Shown here: piece after piece, positions 5,041 to 5,062 of the stretch | How positions within the stretch are numbered: the stretch's first letter is position 1 | Layout: each line of letters begins with the position of its first letter | DNA from: Ruminococcus sp. | GTDB lineage: Bacteria; Bacillota; Clostridia; Oscillospirales; Ruminococcaceae | Assembly (NCBI GenBank): GCA_029063695.1 | Contig: JAIDNR010000207.1 | Span: 1-5,062, forward strand | Reading direction: 5' to 3' | Length of the DNA: 5,062 bases | The notes under the pieces: generated by a model | Seen by the model: only the letters and a program-made list of their open reading frames with translations | Told to the model about the DNA's origin: nothing | Databases searched by the model: none | Translations under genes and position numbers: made by a program

Positions 5041-5062
5041 GCTTGCAATCAGGATTATGAAT

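Noticed and set aside
4952..5062. Lysine riboswitch or attenuator upstream of dapF
   Set aside because: The promoter places the transcript start about 32 nt before the ATG, too short for a lysine riboswitch, and no hairpin plus U-tract is present in the leader.
1..5062. CRISPR array, tRNA/rRNA, insertion sequence or defence system
   Set aside because: No regularly spaced repeats, cloverleaf sequences, transposase or nuclease motifs are present; nearly all the sequence is accounted for by five genes and their signals.

Overview
The window looks like ordinary chromosome from an AT-leaning, low-GC Gram-positive anaerobe. Oscillospiraceae/Ruminococcus-like Clostridia is my best guess, made from the protein flavour and not from any search. 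Supporting signs are AAGGAG-type ribosome binding sites, consensus SigA-type promoters (TTGACT-17-TATAAT, seen twice), a Ser/Thr-rich surface protein with a sortase-type C-terminus, and lysine/meso-diaminopimelate synthesis by the DapL aminotransferase route.

Layout, left to right. (1) Positions 1-1268, plus strand: the C-terminal ~421 residues of GlmS (glucosamine-6-phosphate synthase). The window cuts it inside the glutaminase domain; both SIS domains and the isomerase catalytic residues are present. A perfect hairpin terminator follows (1274-1299). (2) Positions 1326-1405: a strong promoter with an inverted repeat abutting its -35 box, then a secreted, probably cell-wall-anchored protein of unknown function (1406-2326). 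It has a signal peptide, a ~180-residue exported domain with an acidic D-D-D-E-I-P-E-L motif, a Ser/Thr-rich stalk, and an SPKTGD motif followed by a membrane helix and basic tail. (3) A second hairpin (2346-2367), whose 22-nt core is the exact reverse complement of the first, then a small single-domain HD hydrolase related to the (p)ppGpp hydrolase domain of RelA/SpoT (ATG at 2423; probably begins upstream at a damaged or non-canonical start codon near 2393). (4) A bidirectional terminator (2837-2867) between convergent genes. (5) Minus strand: promoter (4990-5018), dapF (4951-4082) and dapL (4082-2874), an operon in which the dapF stop and dapL start share one base (TAATG). DapL makes LL-diaminopimelate from tetrahydrodipicolinate in one step, and DapF epimerises it to meso-diaminopimelate for lysine and peptidoglycan.

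The functional theme is the cell envelope: GlmS supplies amino sugar, DapL/DapF supply the crosslinking amino acid, and the secreted protein is predicted to sit on the wall. The HD protein may link to nucleotide signalling but its substrate is uncertain. I see no mobile element, CRISPR array, RNA gene or convincing undescribed multi-gene system. The most unusual points are the mirrored hairpins around the surface-protein gene, the missing canonical start of the HD gene, and the HD protein's lack of the Arg that contacts guanine in Rel enzymes.
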